Shown piece by piece: positions 54,396 through 63,781 of a stretch of DNA of 64,000 nt. A program made the translations under genes and the position numbers. Position 1 is the first letter of the stretch, and every line of letters starts with the position of its first letter. The notes beneath the pieces were generated by a model that saw nothing but the letters and a program-made list of their open reading frames with translations, was not told where the DNA came from and searched no databases. The stretch covers positions 24,567 through 88,566 of the forward strand of contig JBHJGO010000004.1 of NCBI GenBank assembly GCA_050331715.1, read 5' to 3'. Source of the DNA: JBHJGO01 sp050331715. GTDB taxonomy: Bacteria > Cyanobacteriota > Cyanobacteriia > Cyanobacteriales > Microcoleaceae.

Positions 54396-55154
54396 ATGTC
54401 TAATTTTCAGTCCTCCCAATCTAAATCCTCAAAGATTCAACTGGTTGTCTTTGATATGGCGGGAACAACAGTCAAGGACGAGAATGAAGTTGAAAAATGC
54501 TTTATTGAAGCAGCAACTGCTACAGGTTTGAAGGCTGAACCCGAAAAAGTTATTGCCATGATGGGTTGGACAAAACGGTTGGTATTTCAAACACTATGGC
54601 AAGACCAGCTTGACCCGGATGATCCCCAACTGCCGACTCAGATAGACCGCTCCTATGGTCAGTTCAAGGAATTGCTGGAGAATCACTACCGCACTCAGCC
54701 TGTCGTGCCGACGGAGGATTGCTTAGATTTGTTTGATTGGTTGAAATCCCAGAATATTAAGATCGGTTTGAACACCGGATTCTATCGAGGGGTCACCGAT
54801 ATTATTCTGAACCGTTTGGGCTGGGATCAAGGGTTGAATTCAGATTATGTGGGCACGGCGGATTCCCTCATCCAAGTCTCTGTCACCCCTTCAGAAATCT
54901 ATAACAACGAGGGTCGCCCAGCACCCTACATGATTCAAAAGGCCATGTACAAGTTAGGAGTCAACAATTCTCAATCTGTGGTCGTCGTTGGCGATACCCC
55001 CTCTGACCTGGCCGCTGGAATCAACGCAAATTGTCGCCTGGCTCTAGCAGTTACCAATGGAACCCATCGTCGCGAGCAGTTGGAGCAGCATCCTAACCAT
55101 GGACTGCTAGAGACAATTTTGGGGGTTAAAGATCAGATTTTGCAGTTCTGCTGA
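54396..55154 (+). CDS. Phosphonatase-like HAD hydrolase
   Basis: A 252-residue HAD-superfamily hydrolase of the PhnX-like group. The nucleophile motif is VVFDMAGTTVKDE (Asp24, with the GTT of phosphonatases), then a cap region with Lys in MMGWTKRLVFQTLW, possibly the Schiff-base lysine of phosphonoacetaldehyde hydrolases, and VVGDTPSDLAAG for Mg2+ binding. Phosphonatases cleave the C-P bond of phosphonoacetaldehyde. It is divergent from the 2-aminoethylphosphonate importer, which fits that route, but the transaminase PhnW is not here. Its last 29 bases overlap the convergent histidine kinase. Confidence 0.85.
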   Translation: MSNFQSSQSKSSKIQLVVFDMAGTTVKDENEVEKCFIEAATATGLKAEPEKVIAMMGWTKRLVFQTLWQDQLDPDDPQLPTQIDRSYGQFKELLENHYRTQPVVPTEDCLDLFDWLKSQNIKIGLNTGFYRGVTDIILNRLGWDQGLNSDYVGTADSLIQVSVTPSEIYNNEGRPAPYMIQKAMYKLGVNNSQSVVVVGDTPSDLAAGINANCRLALAVTNGTHRREQLEQHPNHGLLETILGVKDQILQFC

Positions 55155-58100
55155 TTTCCTGTTCCAAAGCTTGCTTCACCCGCTGCCATTCTTTCTCAAC
55201 AGCCTGGAAAGCCTCAGCCGCCGTACCATTTGTAAAGCAGGGTGCAGTATCATCCTGAATTTCCATCGCCTCCCGTCCTATATGCTCTAATTGCTTACAG
55301 AACTGAGAGAACTGTAGCGCTCCCAACTGAGCACTGCTAGATTTCAAGGTATGAGCAGCTTCTCTAAAGGTCTGAGCATCTTGGTTTTCAATTCCCTCAG
55401 CCATAGCCTTGAGATGACCGGGCGCTTCCTGGAGGTAGGTTTGAATCAAGATATCGACGAAGGGTTCTTCCTCATCATCATATTCTCGCAAGCTCCCCAA
55501 GACTTGAGCATCAATCGCAGCAATTTCATCCACTGCATTATCCTCATTAATCATTTCTATCTCCGATCTTACGCGACCGTTTTCAAGAATCAGAGTTTCC
55601 AGATCATCCGTTGCACTCTCTGCTGAAGGCTGTACGGGGGATTCGATAAACAACGGAACGGCAGTGGGATTTGTTTCATGGGTTCTGTTCAGGTCTTCGG
55701 TGGACTCCATCTTTATTTGTTCTGTACCAACGCCTTCTGCCGTATTCTGTCGAGTTGCAAGCATGGATTGACAATTTTCTAGCGCCCGAGCCAATTCCTC
55801 GCGCCGGATGGGTTTGGTGACATAGTCATCCATTCCAGCCTCCAAACACATCTCGCGATCGCCCCGCATCGCATTGGCTGTCATTGCAATAATCCAGGGT
55901 TTCAGCGGACGACCGGAAACGTCACTGCCATAGTTCTGACAGATGCAACGAGTTGTCTCTAATCCATCCATGTGGGGCATCTGGACATCCATCAGGATGA
56001 CATCGTAGGGCTGGCGGTTGAGGGCATCCAACACCTCTATGCCATTCCCTGCAATGTCCGCTCGATAGCCTAGACGTTGCAATAGCTTCGTCGCAACTTT
56101 TTGATTCGTCAGGTTGTCCTCCGCTAGCAGAATTCGTAAATTGGAGACATGATGGGGATTGGGACTGGATGAAGCATCTTGAAATTGCTTGGCCTCCAAC
56201 TGATCTAGCAACGTCTCGTCGGCAAAGATTTGCAGCAATGCGTTATAGAGCTGAGATTGCTTCAGGGGTTTGCTCACTAGGCCAACAGACCCTATCTGAT
56301 ATTGGTTGAGTTGCTTGATGAGATTGCTATTGCTGGCGTAATTGAATAGCAGGATTTGAAGCGCCTGCCGACCCACTTGACGGTTACTCAGGCCCCGCTC
56401 CACAAAACGAATCTTCTTTGCCAGCTCCACGTCACTAATATCCGGCAAATTAGCGCCAATAATAGCCAAGTCTAGATTAGGATTGCTTTGTACGACTCTC
56501 AAGCCCTCAATTCCCGTACTGACAGCGATGGGAATCATGCCCCAAGCGCGGGTCTGTTCAGCGAGAGTTGTACGATTCAGTTGATGATTTTCGATGATCA
56601 ACACCTGCTTGTTATCCAGGAAGTTGCCACTGAATTTTTCTGTTTGCCGCTGGGGGCTCCCTGGAACCGTGATGGTGAAATAGAAAGTTGATCCGACCCG
56701 TTGGCTTCGAGGCTGGACAAATAATTTAGGAGGATCTCCGGCAATGCTGGACACTAAACTTTCAACGCCTTTCGTTTTGTAATCGGTGGCAATTTGGCTC
56801 GTCACCCACATTTGCCCGCCCATCATCTCACTCAAGCTCTGGCTGATGGCCAATCCTAAACCGGTTCCCCCGTAGAGCCGTGTGGTTGAGGCATCGACCT
56901 GAGAAAAAGCCTTAAACAATCGATTCATCCGCTCTGGGGGAATGCCAATACCCGTATCCCGAACGGAGAACTGAATTTCATACAACCGATCAAATTCCCG
57001 CAGGGTATCTGGGGTAGACCTATCGGCTGATGTTCCAGATTCTCCTGCAACCACCGCTGACCAAACCGAACCCAGATCCTCCTCAATCACCTTTGCTTCT
57101 GATATCACTACCACTTCTCCCCTAGCGGTGAATTTAATCGCATTACTTAATAAATTAACCAAGACCTGACGCAGACGGGTCACATCTCCAATCACCACAT
57201 CTGGCACAGAGGCGTCAATTTGATAGGCCAATTCCAGACCTTTTTCAGAGGCTTTGGATGATAGCAAATCCATCGCTTCTTCAATACAGATACGAGGTCG
57301 ATAGGGATGATATTCCAGCTCCAATTTCCCCGCCTCAATTTTAGAAAAGTCAAGAATATCGTTGATGATCGTTAGCAGCGCATCCCCACTAGTCCGGATT
57401 GTTTCAACAAAATCCCTTTGTTCTGGTGTTAAGTTCATGTCGAGCAACAGGCCAGTCATGCCAATCACCGCGTTCATTGGGGTGCGGATCTCATGGCTCA
57501 TATTGGCCAGAAATTCGCTCTTAGTTTGGTTTGCAACTTCCGCTGCCAATCGAGCATTTTCGAGAGCTCTGTTTTTATCCGCAAGTTGCCGTCGATTCTT
57601 GACCTCGGCCTCCAAGAACTGTGCCTGAGAAATAGTGAGTCCAACCTGACTGGCCACATCTTCTAAAAATTCAATCTCTTCCCATGTCCACCGCCGCATT
57701 TGATCACACTGATGCAACATGATGATACCGTTGGGTCGATCTTGATAGGACGTGCGTACCGAAAGCATAGATTTCAAACCAATGCGGCGACACATGGGGG
57801 CGGAAGACTCCAGCATCGGTTCTGCAAAAACATCCGGGGCCGCTACAGCCTTATCTTCAGAGAGTAATTTCTCAATGTAGGGATTGTAGCTGACAGAAAT
57901 TTCCAAATTCAAAGTAGATTCATATCCACTTTCCAAATATTCCGCAACACAGGTGAGGTGGGGATAGGGTTCCGGAACGTAGGTATAGATAGAACAACGA
58001 TTCACTCCAAAGATCAAACCAATTTGAGTGGCAGTGGTTTGAAATACCTCCTGGGTTTCGAGTTTGGAGCGAACCTTTTGGGTGATCTGCTTCATCAAGA

Positions 58101-60012
58101 GCAGGTATTGATTTTGCCGTTGCAGTGCATTTTGGGCATTTTCGCGGGCTACTTCACTGCCGATGTAGTTGGCCATCAACTTCAAAATTTCCAGATCTGT
58201 CTTGCGGAAGGGTGCGTGCGGTTTGTGGCTCATGAAGCTGAGCGCCCCGTAAACCCGACCATTGACAATCACTTGCATACCGATGTAAGACTCAATCCGA
58301 CGAATTCGATGGGCCGGATGCTGATTCCAAGAAGAACTCTCAACGGATTCGACCCCCACAACGTCTGCGGAGTTGAGTACTTCCCGCTCAAAGGTTTGAT
58401 CCAAAGAGAGGGTATCACCCTTGACGAATCCGAAGGGAAGATCGACTGCTCGGTAGGCGGCAATGACTCGGTATTGATCCGCCAATACTTCTCCCAACAT
58501 TCCCATGTCCATACTCAGACGGTCACAGCCAATTTTTAGCAGTTGGTCAATCCGTGCTTCAAAGTTGGTATCCGATTCAATGGTGACCTTGTAGAGCTGC
58601 CGAATGGCTTCTGCGCGATCCTGCTGTTCGACAGAATTTGAGCTGATTTCTGTGTCAGCGGTCAGTTGGAACTGTCGTGGCAGTTCGGTGCAGACCCCAA
58701 TCATTCGAATCGGCTGTCGGCTATCATTACGAAATACCTTGCCCTGATCCAGTACCCATTTATAGGTGTTGTCACGGCAGCGGATCCGATATTCTGCCAG
58801 ATAGGCATCCAATTTGCGGGATAGGTGGGCCTTGAGCTTGACTTTGACAGCAGGAACATCTTCTGGATGAACTCGACCGAGCCATTCCTCCAATCGATTT
58901 GAAAGTTCAGAGTTCTCGTAGCCAATAATTGCTTTCCATCGAGCCGACGGAAAGAATTCTTGGGTTCTCAGATTCCACTCCCAAACGCCACTTTGGCTCA
59001 CCTGAGATGCCAGCTTGGTCAAGTCGTCACTGTCGATTTCTTCTGGTGGTGGGGAACTGGATAGGTGGCCAGAGCGAGTTTGAGTCCGCTGCAATTGTCC
59101 CTGCAAATTCAGAATGGTGGCGTGCATGGAAGCAGGTAACAACGCCTGTAGCAAGAGATTTCGAGGAGAGAACAACTGATAAGGCGTGTCATCTCTATCT
59201 AGTCCAATCAAAGGAACCTGATTGTAGTAGTGCTGCATCAGCATGATAGCTGTTCTCAGGGAAGCCCGAGAGGGGATAAAGAGCGGTCGGCTACACAGGG
59301 CTCCCGCCTCAATTTGTTCTAGGGGATGGCCTAGGGCTTGCAATTGAACGATATCTCGAGTGGTAATGACTCCTGCAAATTGTTTTATGCTCTTTTGGTC
59401 TCCAGCTACGAAACGATTGGCATGAACAATCACCACCGCATTCGTTTGATGCCGCGTCAGGAGTTGCGTCAATTCCTGCACGGACATACTGCTCGACGCT
59501 TGAACCAAGGCTGATGTTCGTAGGCTCGCCAGTTGATGCAATTGGATTAGATCATCAGGCAGAACTAAGCCCGTTTCATCTGAGTTCGCCTGACCCGTAC
59601 TCGCACGATGCTGTACCCAGCGCAACAGGTCTAGGGGAGTGATTAAACCAACCACTCCATCCAGTTCATCAACAATCGGCAGATGGGTAATCTGATGTTG
59701 GGCCAGCAATGTTGCCAGGGCAAAGGGGTCAGGCAGTTCAGCCGCCTTTACAGTTACGACTGAGCGCACCATGATGCGAGAAATAGGGAATCCTTGCAGG
59801 CGATCGCTAATCGAGTTGAGCTGAATAATATCTGACTCTGTAAAAATTCCCACCAATTTTGGCCCCAAGTTAGGGCTAGGAGGTTCCTCTGTGATCAAGA
59901 CTGCACTGGCTCCAGTGCGACTCATCAGGACAATCACGTCCTCTGCGGGGGTTGTTGGTTTGACCGTGATCGGGTGTCGATTAATGACTTGATCAACTGC
60001 AGGAACAAACAT
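55126..60012 (-). CDS. Hybrid sensor histidine kinase with CBS, PAS, GAF, two receiver and HPt domains
   Basis: A 1628-residue multidomain kinase without clear transmembrane helices. From the N-terminus: two pairs of CBS motifs (about 1-300), PAS_3 (about 345-455), two GAF domains (about 490-635 and 660-800), HisKA with the phospho-acceptor His840 in NMSHEIRTP, HATPase_c (NLLSNAIKF, DTGIGIPPE, YGGTGLGLAIS), a receiver in which Gly1186 replaces the phosphorylated Asp, an intact receiver with Asp1342 in ILMDVQMP, and an HPt domain with His1554 in AAHTLKSS. It should sense adenylate-type ligands (CBS) plus small molecules and pass phosphate His-Asp-His to an unlinked partner. GAF domains lack an obvious bilin-binding Cys motif. 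The start ATG at 60012 gives MFVPAVDQVINRHPITV. Confidence 0.95.
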   Translation of the reverse strand: MFVPAVDQVINRHPITVKPTTPAEDVIVLMSRTGASAVLITEEPPSPNLGPKLVGIFTESDIIQLNSISDRLQGFPISRIMVRSVVTVKAAELPDPFALATLLAQHQITHLPIVDELDGVVGLITPLDLLRWVQHRASTGQANSDETGLVLPDDLIQLHQLASLRTSALVQASSSMSVQELTQLLTRHQTNAVVIVHANRFVAGDQKSIKQFAGVITTRDIVQLQALGHPLEQIEAGALCSRPLFIPSRASLRTAIMLMQHYYNQVPLIGLDRDDTPYQLFSPRNLLLQALLPASMHATILNLQGQLQRTQTRSGHLSSSPPPEEIDSDDLTKLASQVSQSGVWEWNLRTQEFFPSARWKAIIGYENSELSNRLEEWLGRVHPEDVPAVKVKLKAHLSRKLDAYLAEYRIRCRDNTYKWVLDQGKVFRNDSRQPIRMIGVCTELPRQFQLTADTEISSNSVEQQDRAEAIRQLYKVTIESDTNFEARIDQLLKIGCDRLSMDMGMLGEVLADQYRVIAAYRAVDLPFGFVKGDTLSLDQTFEREVLNSADVVGVESVESSSWNQHPAHRIRRIESYIGMQVIVNGRVYGALSFMSHKPHAPFRKTDLEILKLMANYIGSEVARENAQNALQRQNQYLLLMKQITQKVRSKLETQEVFQTTATQIGLIFGVNRCSIYTYVPEPYPHLTCVAEYLESGYESTLNLEISVSYNPYIEKLLSEDKAVAAPDVFAEPMLESSAPMCRRIGLKSMLSVRTSYQDRPNGIIMLHQCDQMRRWTWEEIEFLEDVASQVGLTISQAQFLEAEVKNRRQLADKNRALENARLAAEVANQTKSEFLANMSHEIRTPMNAVIGMTGLLLDMNLTPEQRDFVETIRTSGDALLTIINDILDFSKIEAGKLELEYHPYRPRICIEEAMDLLSSKASEKGLELAYQIDASVPDVVIGDVTRLRQVLVNLLSNAIKFTARGEVVVISEAKVIEEDLGSVWSAVVAGESGTSADRSTPDTLREFDRLYEIQFSVRDTGIGIPPERMNRLFKAFSQVDASTTRLYGGTGLGLAISQSLSEMMGGQMWVTSQIATDYKTKGVESLVSSIAGDPPKLFVQPRSQRVGSTFYFTITVPGSPQRQTEKFSGNFLDNKQVLIIENHQLNRTTLAEQTRAWGMIPIAVSTGIEGLRVVQSNPNLDLAIIGANLPDISDVELAKKIRFVERGLSNRQVGRQALQILLFNYASNSNLIKQLNQYQIGSVGLVSKPLKQSQLYNALLQIFADETLLDQLEAKQFQDASSSPNPHHVSNLRILLAEDNLTNQKVATKLLQRLGYRADIAGNGIEVLDALNRQPYDVILMDVQMPHMDGLETTRCICQNYGSDVSGRPLKPWIIAMTANAMRGDREMCLEAGMDDYVTKPIRREELARALENCQSMLATRQNTAEGVGTEQIKMESTEDLNRTHETNPTAVPLFIESPVQPSAESATDDLETLILENGRVRSEIEMINEDNAVDEIAAIDAQVLGSLREYDDEEEPFVDILIQTYLQEAPGHLKAMAEGIENQDAQTFREAAHTLKSSSAQLGALQFSQFCKQLEHIGREAMEIQDDTAPCFTNGTAAEAFQAVEKEWQRVKQALEQEISRTAKSDL

Positions 60013-60325
60013 TGGGTAACACGGTAAAGGGCTGAGAGAGTCAAAACCAAGATCTGAGTCTGGGAGACTTCAAGCCAGAATCGGCGACACTGCTCGTAAC
60101 TCAACTTTGATCATCTATTTCTATTGTGACCGCTTTCTTTCTCGTCTTTAAACTCCAACTAAAAATTTTTGGATACTGACTCAAGACAAAAAAACAGACA
60201 CCAATCAGCGATATACTGAGAGGCTAGAAACTCCAGGCTTCGCACTCACCCTAATTTAGTCGTTAGCGGTGGGACTTGGCCCTCTAAAATTATTCCCCAA
60301 TTGGTTTAATTGCTGCTCGATATCT
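60013..60325. promoter_or_regulatory. Divergent intergenic region
   Basis: 313 bases between the hybrid kinase and the DUF4330 gene, which are divergent. Promoters of both should lie here; I note only AT-rich sequence and no convincing hexamer pair. No gene is seen. Confidence 0.4.
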
Positions 60326-60853
60326 ATGAAAATTCTAGATTCTAAAGGACGTTTGTTTGGCAAGTTGAGTCTGTTGGATTTGGGAGCATTACTGGTGATG
60401 CTCATGGTTGCTGTCGGAATCTTCTTTTATCCTGGAACCTCTGGTTCGGTGGCCCAGGTCGGTGTTGCCACTAAGCCGGTTGAGATTGATGTCATCGCAC
60501 TGGGGTTCAAGGGACGCGATCCAGAAGCAATGCTGAAAGCTGGAGACAAAACCGATTTGATTATCCGCAACCAACCCTATGGGCAAGTTGATATTAAAGT
60601 GGCCAATATCATCCCCCGTAATATCCCAGTGGCCCAACCGGATGGAACCGTTAAAGCTCTGCCCGATCCAACGGCAGAGATTACCTTCAGCAACAACCTT
60701 TTCTTAACACTGGTGGGCCAGGGCCAGATCACTGAAACAGGGCCAGTTTTAGGAAATATTAAGGTCAAGACAGGCAGTACGGTCGAGCTAGAAGGGAAAC
60801 AATACAACTTCAATGCAACTGTGATTGAGGTGCGGATTCAGGAAGAAGCGTGA
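60326..60853 (+). CDS. DUF4330 family membrane-anchored protein
   Basis: A 175-residue protein with an N-terminal MKILDSKGRLFGKLSLLDL segment, one transmembrane helix (GALLVMLMVAVGIFFYP, about 20-36) and a beta-rich extracytoplasmic domain. This matches the cyanobacterial DUF4330 family of unknown function. An upstream in-frame start at 60269 would add 19 unlike residues; the ATG at 60326 is preferred. It converges with folB. Confidence 0.85.
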   Translation: MKILDSKGRLFGKLSLLDLGALLVMLMVAVGIFFYPGTSGSVAQVGVATKPVEIDVIALGFKGRDPEAMLKAGDKTDLIIRNQPYGQVDIKVANIIPRNIPVAQPDGTVKALPDPTAEITFSNNLFLTLVGQGQITETGPVLGNIKVKTGSTVELEGKQYNFNATVIEVRIQEEA

Positions 60854-60857
60854 CCCA

Positions 60858-61217
60858 TCACGACTTTTTTCGAGTCATCTCAATTTGAATCTGTCCTCCA
60901 AACCCTGGAATGGGCGGTGAAACTTTGGTCAGTTGTACCCGAACCTGTTCAACGGGGAGCTTCTGTAGCAAGGTTTGTAAAATTTCGTAGGTCAATTTCT
61001 CAACCAGAGCGAATTTTTTGGTTTTGACAATTGTCTCAACGGTACTGATCACCTGACGATAGTCGATGGTCTGATCAATTGCGTCGGTTTCTCCCGCCTG
61101 CGACAAATCCAACCACAGAGTCACATCGACCTCAAACCACTGACCAAGAACCTGTTCCTCCGGCAAATAACCCGTATAGCCATAACAACGAATCTTCTGG
61201 ATCTGAATGGTATCCAT
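60858..61217 (-). CDS. folB: Dihydroneopterin aldolase
   Basis: FolB converts dihydroneopterin to 6-hydroxymethyl-dihydropterin in folate synthesis. The 119-residue protein shows IQKIRCYGYTGYLPEE, WFEVDVTLWLDLSQAGETD, IDYRQVISTV and a C-terminal QVRVQLTKVSPPIPGFGG, including the catalytic Lys of the family. It is convergent with DUF4330 (4 bases apart) and divergent from the ATP-grasp gene. Confidence 0.95.
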   Translation of the reverse strand: MDTIQIQKIRCYGYTGYLPEEQVLGQWFEVDVTLWLDLSQAGETDAIDQTIDYRQVISTVETIVKTKKFALVEKLTYEILQTLLQKLPVEQVRVQLTKVSPPIPGFGGQIQIEMTRKKS

Positions 61218-61240
61218 CTCTTTTCACTTAAATTCAACCG

Positions 61241-62023
61241 ATGCGTGTAATTTATCCTGAAAATCCGCTACACAGAACACAGGCAGATGGGCCATACCAT
61301 GATGAATTTATGGCTGTGAGTGCTTTCGGGCATCAATGTTCACTATTTGACTTCGATGGATTGATGTTCGGTGAATTCAATCCTCGTCCTGGATTTCAGG
61401 TTGGGGAACGAGTCCTCTACCGAGGCTGGATGCTAAATTCTCAGAGCTACAAGACTTTAATCGCTCAAATTAACCGAAAGGGGGGTGTGCCTGCAACTTC
61501 CCCCGCTGCATACATTCTGTGTCATCACTTGCCGGGCTGGTATCAACACTGTTCAGATTTTACGGCAGAGACTTGCTTCTTCGATGTGGATGAAAAGCTT
61601 GAAACGAAAATAGAAGAATTGGGCTGGGGTTGTTACTTTGTGAAGGATTTTGTGAAGTCCAATACAGCAGAACAGGGTTCAATCGCACATTCACCATCTG
61701 AAGTTCTTAGCATTGTTGAGCAAATTGCTAAGTATCGAGGAGAAATTGAGGGTGGAATTGCCATACGACGGGTTGAGAGTTATCGCTCAAATACAGAACA
61801 GCGATATTTTGTAGTCCGTGGTTGCCCCTATTCGCCAGACGCAGAAATTCCTGGACTTGTCAAAGAGATAGCTAAGCTGATTAAGTCACCTTTTTATTCT
61901 GTAGACATCATAGAAAACTCAGTTGGGGAACTCCGACTTGTGGAGCTAGGGGATGGTCAAGTTTCAGATAAAAAAACCTGGCCCTTGTCAAAGTTTGTGG
62001 AAGTCATTACCGCCAATGCCTGA
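61241..62023 (+). CDS. ATP-grasp (DUF4343-type) protein
   Basis: A 260-residue protein resembling the DUF4343/R2K ATP-grasp group. Visible blocks are CHHLPGW, GCYFVKDFVKSN with Lys residues for nucleotide binding, YRGEIEGGIAIRRVESY, RYFVVRGCPYSP and VDIIENSVGELRLVELGDGQVSD, the Mg2+/ATP-binding end of the fold. Members often tag or ligate peptides, but the substrate here is unknown. It starts 23 bases from the divergent folB start. Confidence 0.75.
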   Translation: MRVIYPENPLHRTQADGPYHDEFMAVSAFGHQCSLFDFDGLMFGEFNPRPGFQVGERVLYRGWMLNSQSYKTLIAQINRKGGVPATSPAAYILCHHLPGWYQHCSDFTAETCFFDVDEKLETKIEELGWGCYFVKDFVKSNTAEQGSIAHSPSEVLSIVEQIAKYRGEIEGGIAIRRVESYRSNTEQRYFVVRGCPYSPDAEIPGLVKEIAKLIKSPFYSVDIIENSVGELRLVELGDGQVSDKKTWPLSKFVEVITANA

Positions 62024-62130
62024 TAATTTCTTCAATCTGTTCCTGACAGTCCCCATGCAACGAGACACCGTTTAAGTGTTCAGTAGTGATAAAGGTGATC
62101 CATGTCTGACCTTGCCCATCACAAGAATGC

Positions 62131-62136
62131 TATACT
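62131..62136 (+). promoter_or_regulatory. Candidate -10 box for tRNA-Arg
   Basis: TATACT lies 12 bases before the tRNA; no clear -35 at standard spacing. Confidence 0.4.
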
Positions 62137-62148
62137 AAAAAAATGTGA

Positions 62149-62222
62149 GGGCATGTAGCTCAGTTGGATAGAGCATCAGATTCCGGTTCTGAGGGTCAGG
62201 GGTTCGAATCCCTTCATGCTCA
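62149..62222 (+). tRNA. trnR: tRNA-Arg (anticodon CCG)
   Basis: A 74-base cloverleaf: acceptor GGGCATG/CATGCTC with one G-T pair, D arm GCTCAGTTGGATAGAGC, anticodon loop TTCCGGT with CCG, T arm AGGGGTTCGAATCCCTT, discriminator A. CCA is not encoded. Confidence 0.95.
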
Positions 62223-62500
62223 TTTCAAGTTATCCCGGAGTATTAGTTTCAGGCTTGAGGAGCCAGGGTCTTCGCAGTTTTCTGATGGCAGTCAATTAAA
62301 AGTAACACCCAACCCCATGAAGGATTGCAGACTACTAGAACTGCGCTAATGACCCAAAACTTCTCAGCCGTTAGTGCTAAAGCGGCAAAATAATTGTTTG
62401 TATATCGCGGTGACCTCACTACCTTTTGCTACCCTAATTTTCTATAAATTTAAATCGACCCACGCAACCAACCCTGCAAATTAGCAAGTTTAAATTAGGA
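62223..62500. other. Intergenic region without a supported gene
   Basis: About 278 bases between tRNA-Arg and the convergent RTX gene. A short plus-strand frame overlaps the tRNA and is not credible. No other feature seen. Confidence 0.5.
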
Positions 62501-63781
62501 TTAAATTAATCTAAAGTCATCCACTCCCAGATCATTTTCTAGATCATTCGAATTAGAAGCATTGCCGAATTCTAGAACGGGTATCGCATTCCCAGTGCTA
62601 TCCACATAGTAGAGGCGACGATTACCATCAAAAATTAGATTGGCATTGCCGATACCACTCAGATCACTGCCGTCAAAGTTTGCAATTGTCACAAATTCAC
62701 CACCGACTAACATTCCATTGGTATCGACATCAATGGCATCGAAGATATCTCGATCCAGAACAATCCGATCCACGGCAGCGTTGAAATCCGTAAGAGTATC
62801 TAATCCAAAGGCATCCGATATGCTGGCTGGCGTGGAATCATCTCCAAAGATGAAACTAAAGGTATCTGATCCCTGGCCCCCACTCAGGCTATCATCGCCT
62901 AGATCGCCAGATATCGTATCATTTCCCCTGCCTCCATTCACTATATCGTTCCCCTGACCACCGTAGAGGAGATCATTACCATCATCTCCCTCAACGGTGT
63001 CTCTATCCTGACCGCCGAAGAGACTATCATTGCCATCATTACCTACAATCTGATCATTGCCAATGTCCCCAAAGGCTACGTCATTTCCTTCACCCCCTTC
63101 AATTAGATCGTTCCCTTTGCCACCGTAGAGGAAGTCATTGTCCTCACCCCCTCGTAATGTGTCTTCACCCTGATTCCCCAACACCGTGTCACTTCCCTGG
63201 CCGCCTAAAACTAGGTCGTTGCCATCCAGATCACCGTCCGGGCCACCAAATAGAAGATCATTGCCTGCATCACCCTGGACTGTATCATTTCCACGGTCAC
63301 CAAAGACGGTATCATCCCCCGCTCCACCTGAAATGATGTCATTGTCCTTACCACCAAACAGAAGATCGTTATTTTCACCTCCTTGAATAGTGTCATTACC
63401 CTGATTGCCAAAGAGAATATCCGTGCCCTCTTCACCGACAATCAAATCTTCACCAACATCTCCAAAGGCCAGAGCATTCCCCTCACCTGTATTGAGAGAA
63501 TCATTCCCTTGACCACCAAATAAAGAATCATCCCCTTCATTACCTGTCGCCAGATCATCTCCACCAAAGAGGGAAATGATATCATTTCCTGCTCTAGCCA
63601 GAATCTGATCTACGAGCTGACCCGCAGTAATCGAATCGTCACCATTTGTTACCTCAAAACGGTTTTCCTGATCCAAGAAACCCTCGAAAATAAAACCTCC
63701 GGTACCATCCTCGCGGGGGGTCGATACTGGGGGGATCGTTGGGTCTACTATCTCATCTGGAAATGCAAACGAATTTGACAT
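62501..63781 (-). CDS. RTX calcium-binding repeat protein
   Basis: A 426-residue secreted-type protein. Residues 1-45 are a short N-terminal segment without a Sec signal; about residues 46-335 are hemolysin-type GGxGxDxLx nonapeptide repeats (NDSLFGGQGNDSL and variants) forming a Ca2+-binding parallel beta-roll. The last 90 residues (about 336-426) are a non-repeat C-terminal domain ending NDLGVDDFRLI, where type I secretion signals lie. Such proteins are usually exported by TolC-dependent type I systems; none is in the window. Function (surface layer, adhesin, protease inhibitor) cannot be read. Unusual repeat reading frames on other strands are by-products. Confidence 0.92.
   Translation of the reverse strand: MSNSFAFPDEIVDPTIPPVSTPREDGTGGFIFEGFLDQENRFEVTNGDDSITAGQLVDQILARAGNDIISLFGGDDLATGNEGDDSLFGGQGNDSLNTGEGNALAFGDVGEDLIVGEEGTDILFGNQGNDTIQGGENNDLLFGGKDNDIISGGAGDDTVFGDRGNDTVQGDAGNDLLFGGPDGDLDGNDLVLGGQGSDTVLGNQGEDTLRGGEDNDFLYGGKGNDLIEGGEGNDVAFGDIGNDQIVGNDGNDSLFGGQDRDTVEGDDGNDLLYGGQGNDIVNGGRGNDTISGDLGDDSLSGGQGSDTFSFIFGDDSTPASISDAFGLDTLTDFNAAVDRIVLDRDIFDAIDVDTNGMLVGGEFVTIANFDGSDLSGIGNANLIFDGNRRLYYVDSTGNAIPVLEFGNASNSNDLENDLGVDDFRLI

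Noticed and set aside
57958..58539. 193-codon plus-strand frame
   Set aside because: Antisense to the GAF domains of the histidine kinase; no motif or RBS.
62164..62349. 61-codon plus-strand frame
   Set aside because: It starts inside tRNA-Arg and shows no coding character.
62640..63386. Plus-strand frames opposite the RTX gene
   Set aside because: Pro/Ser-rich artefacts of the nonapeptide repeats read on the other strand.
62700..63650. Regularly spaced repeats that might be a CRISPR array
   Set aside because: They are codon-level repeats of the RTX protein, with 27-base periodicity and no unique spacers.
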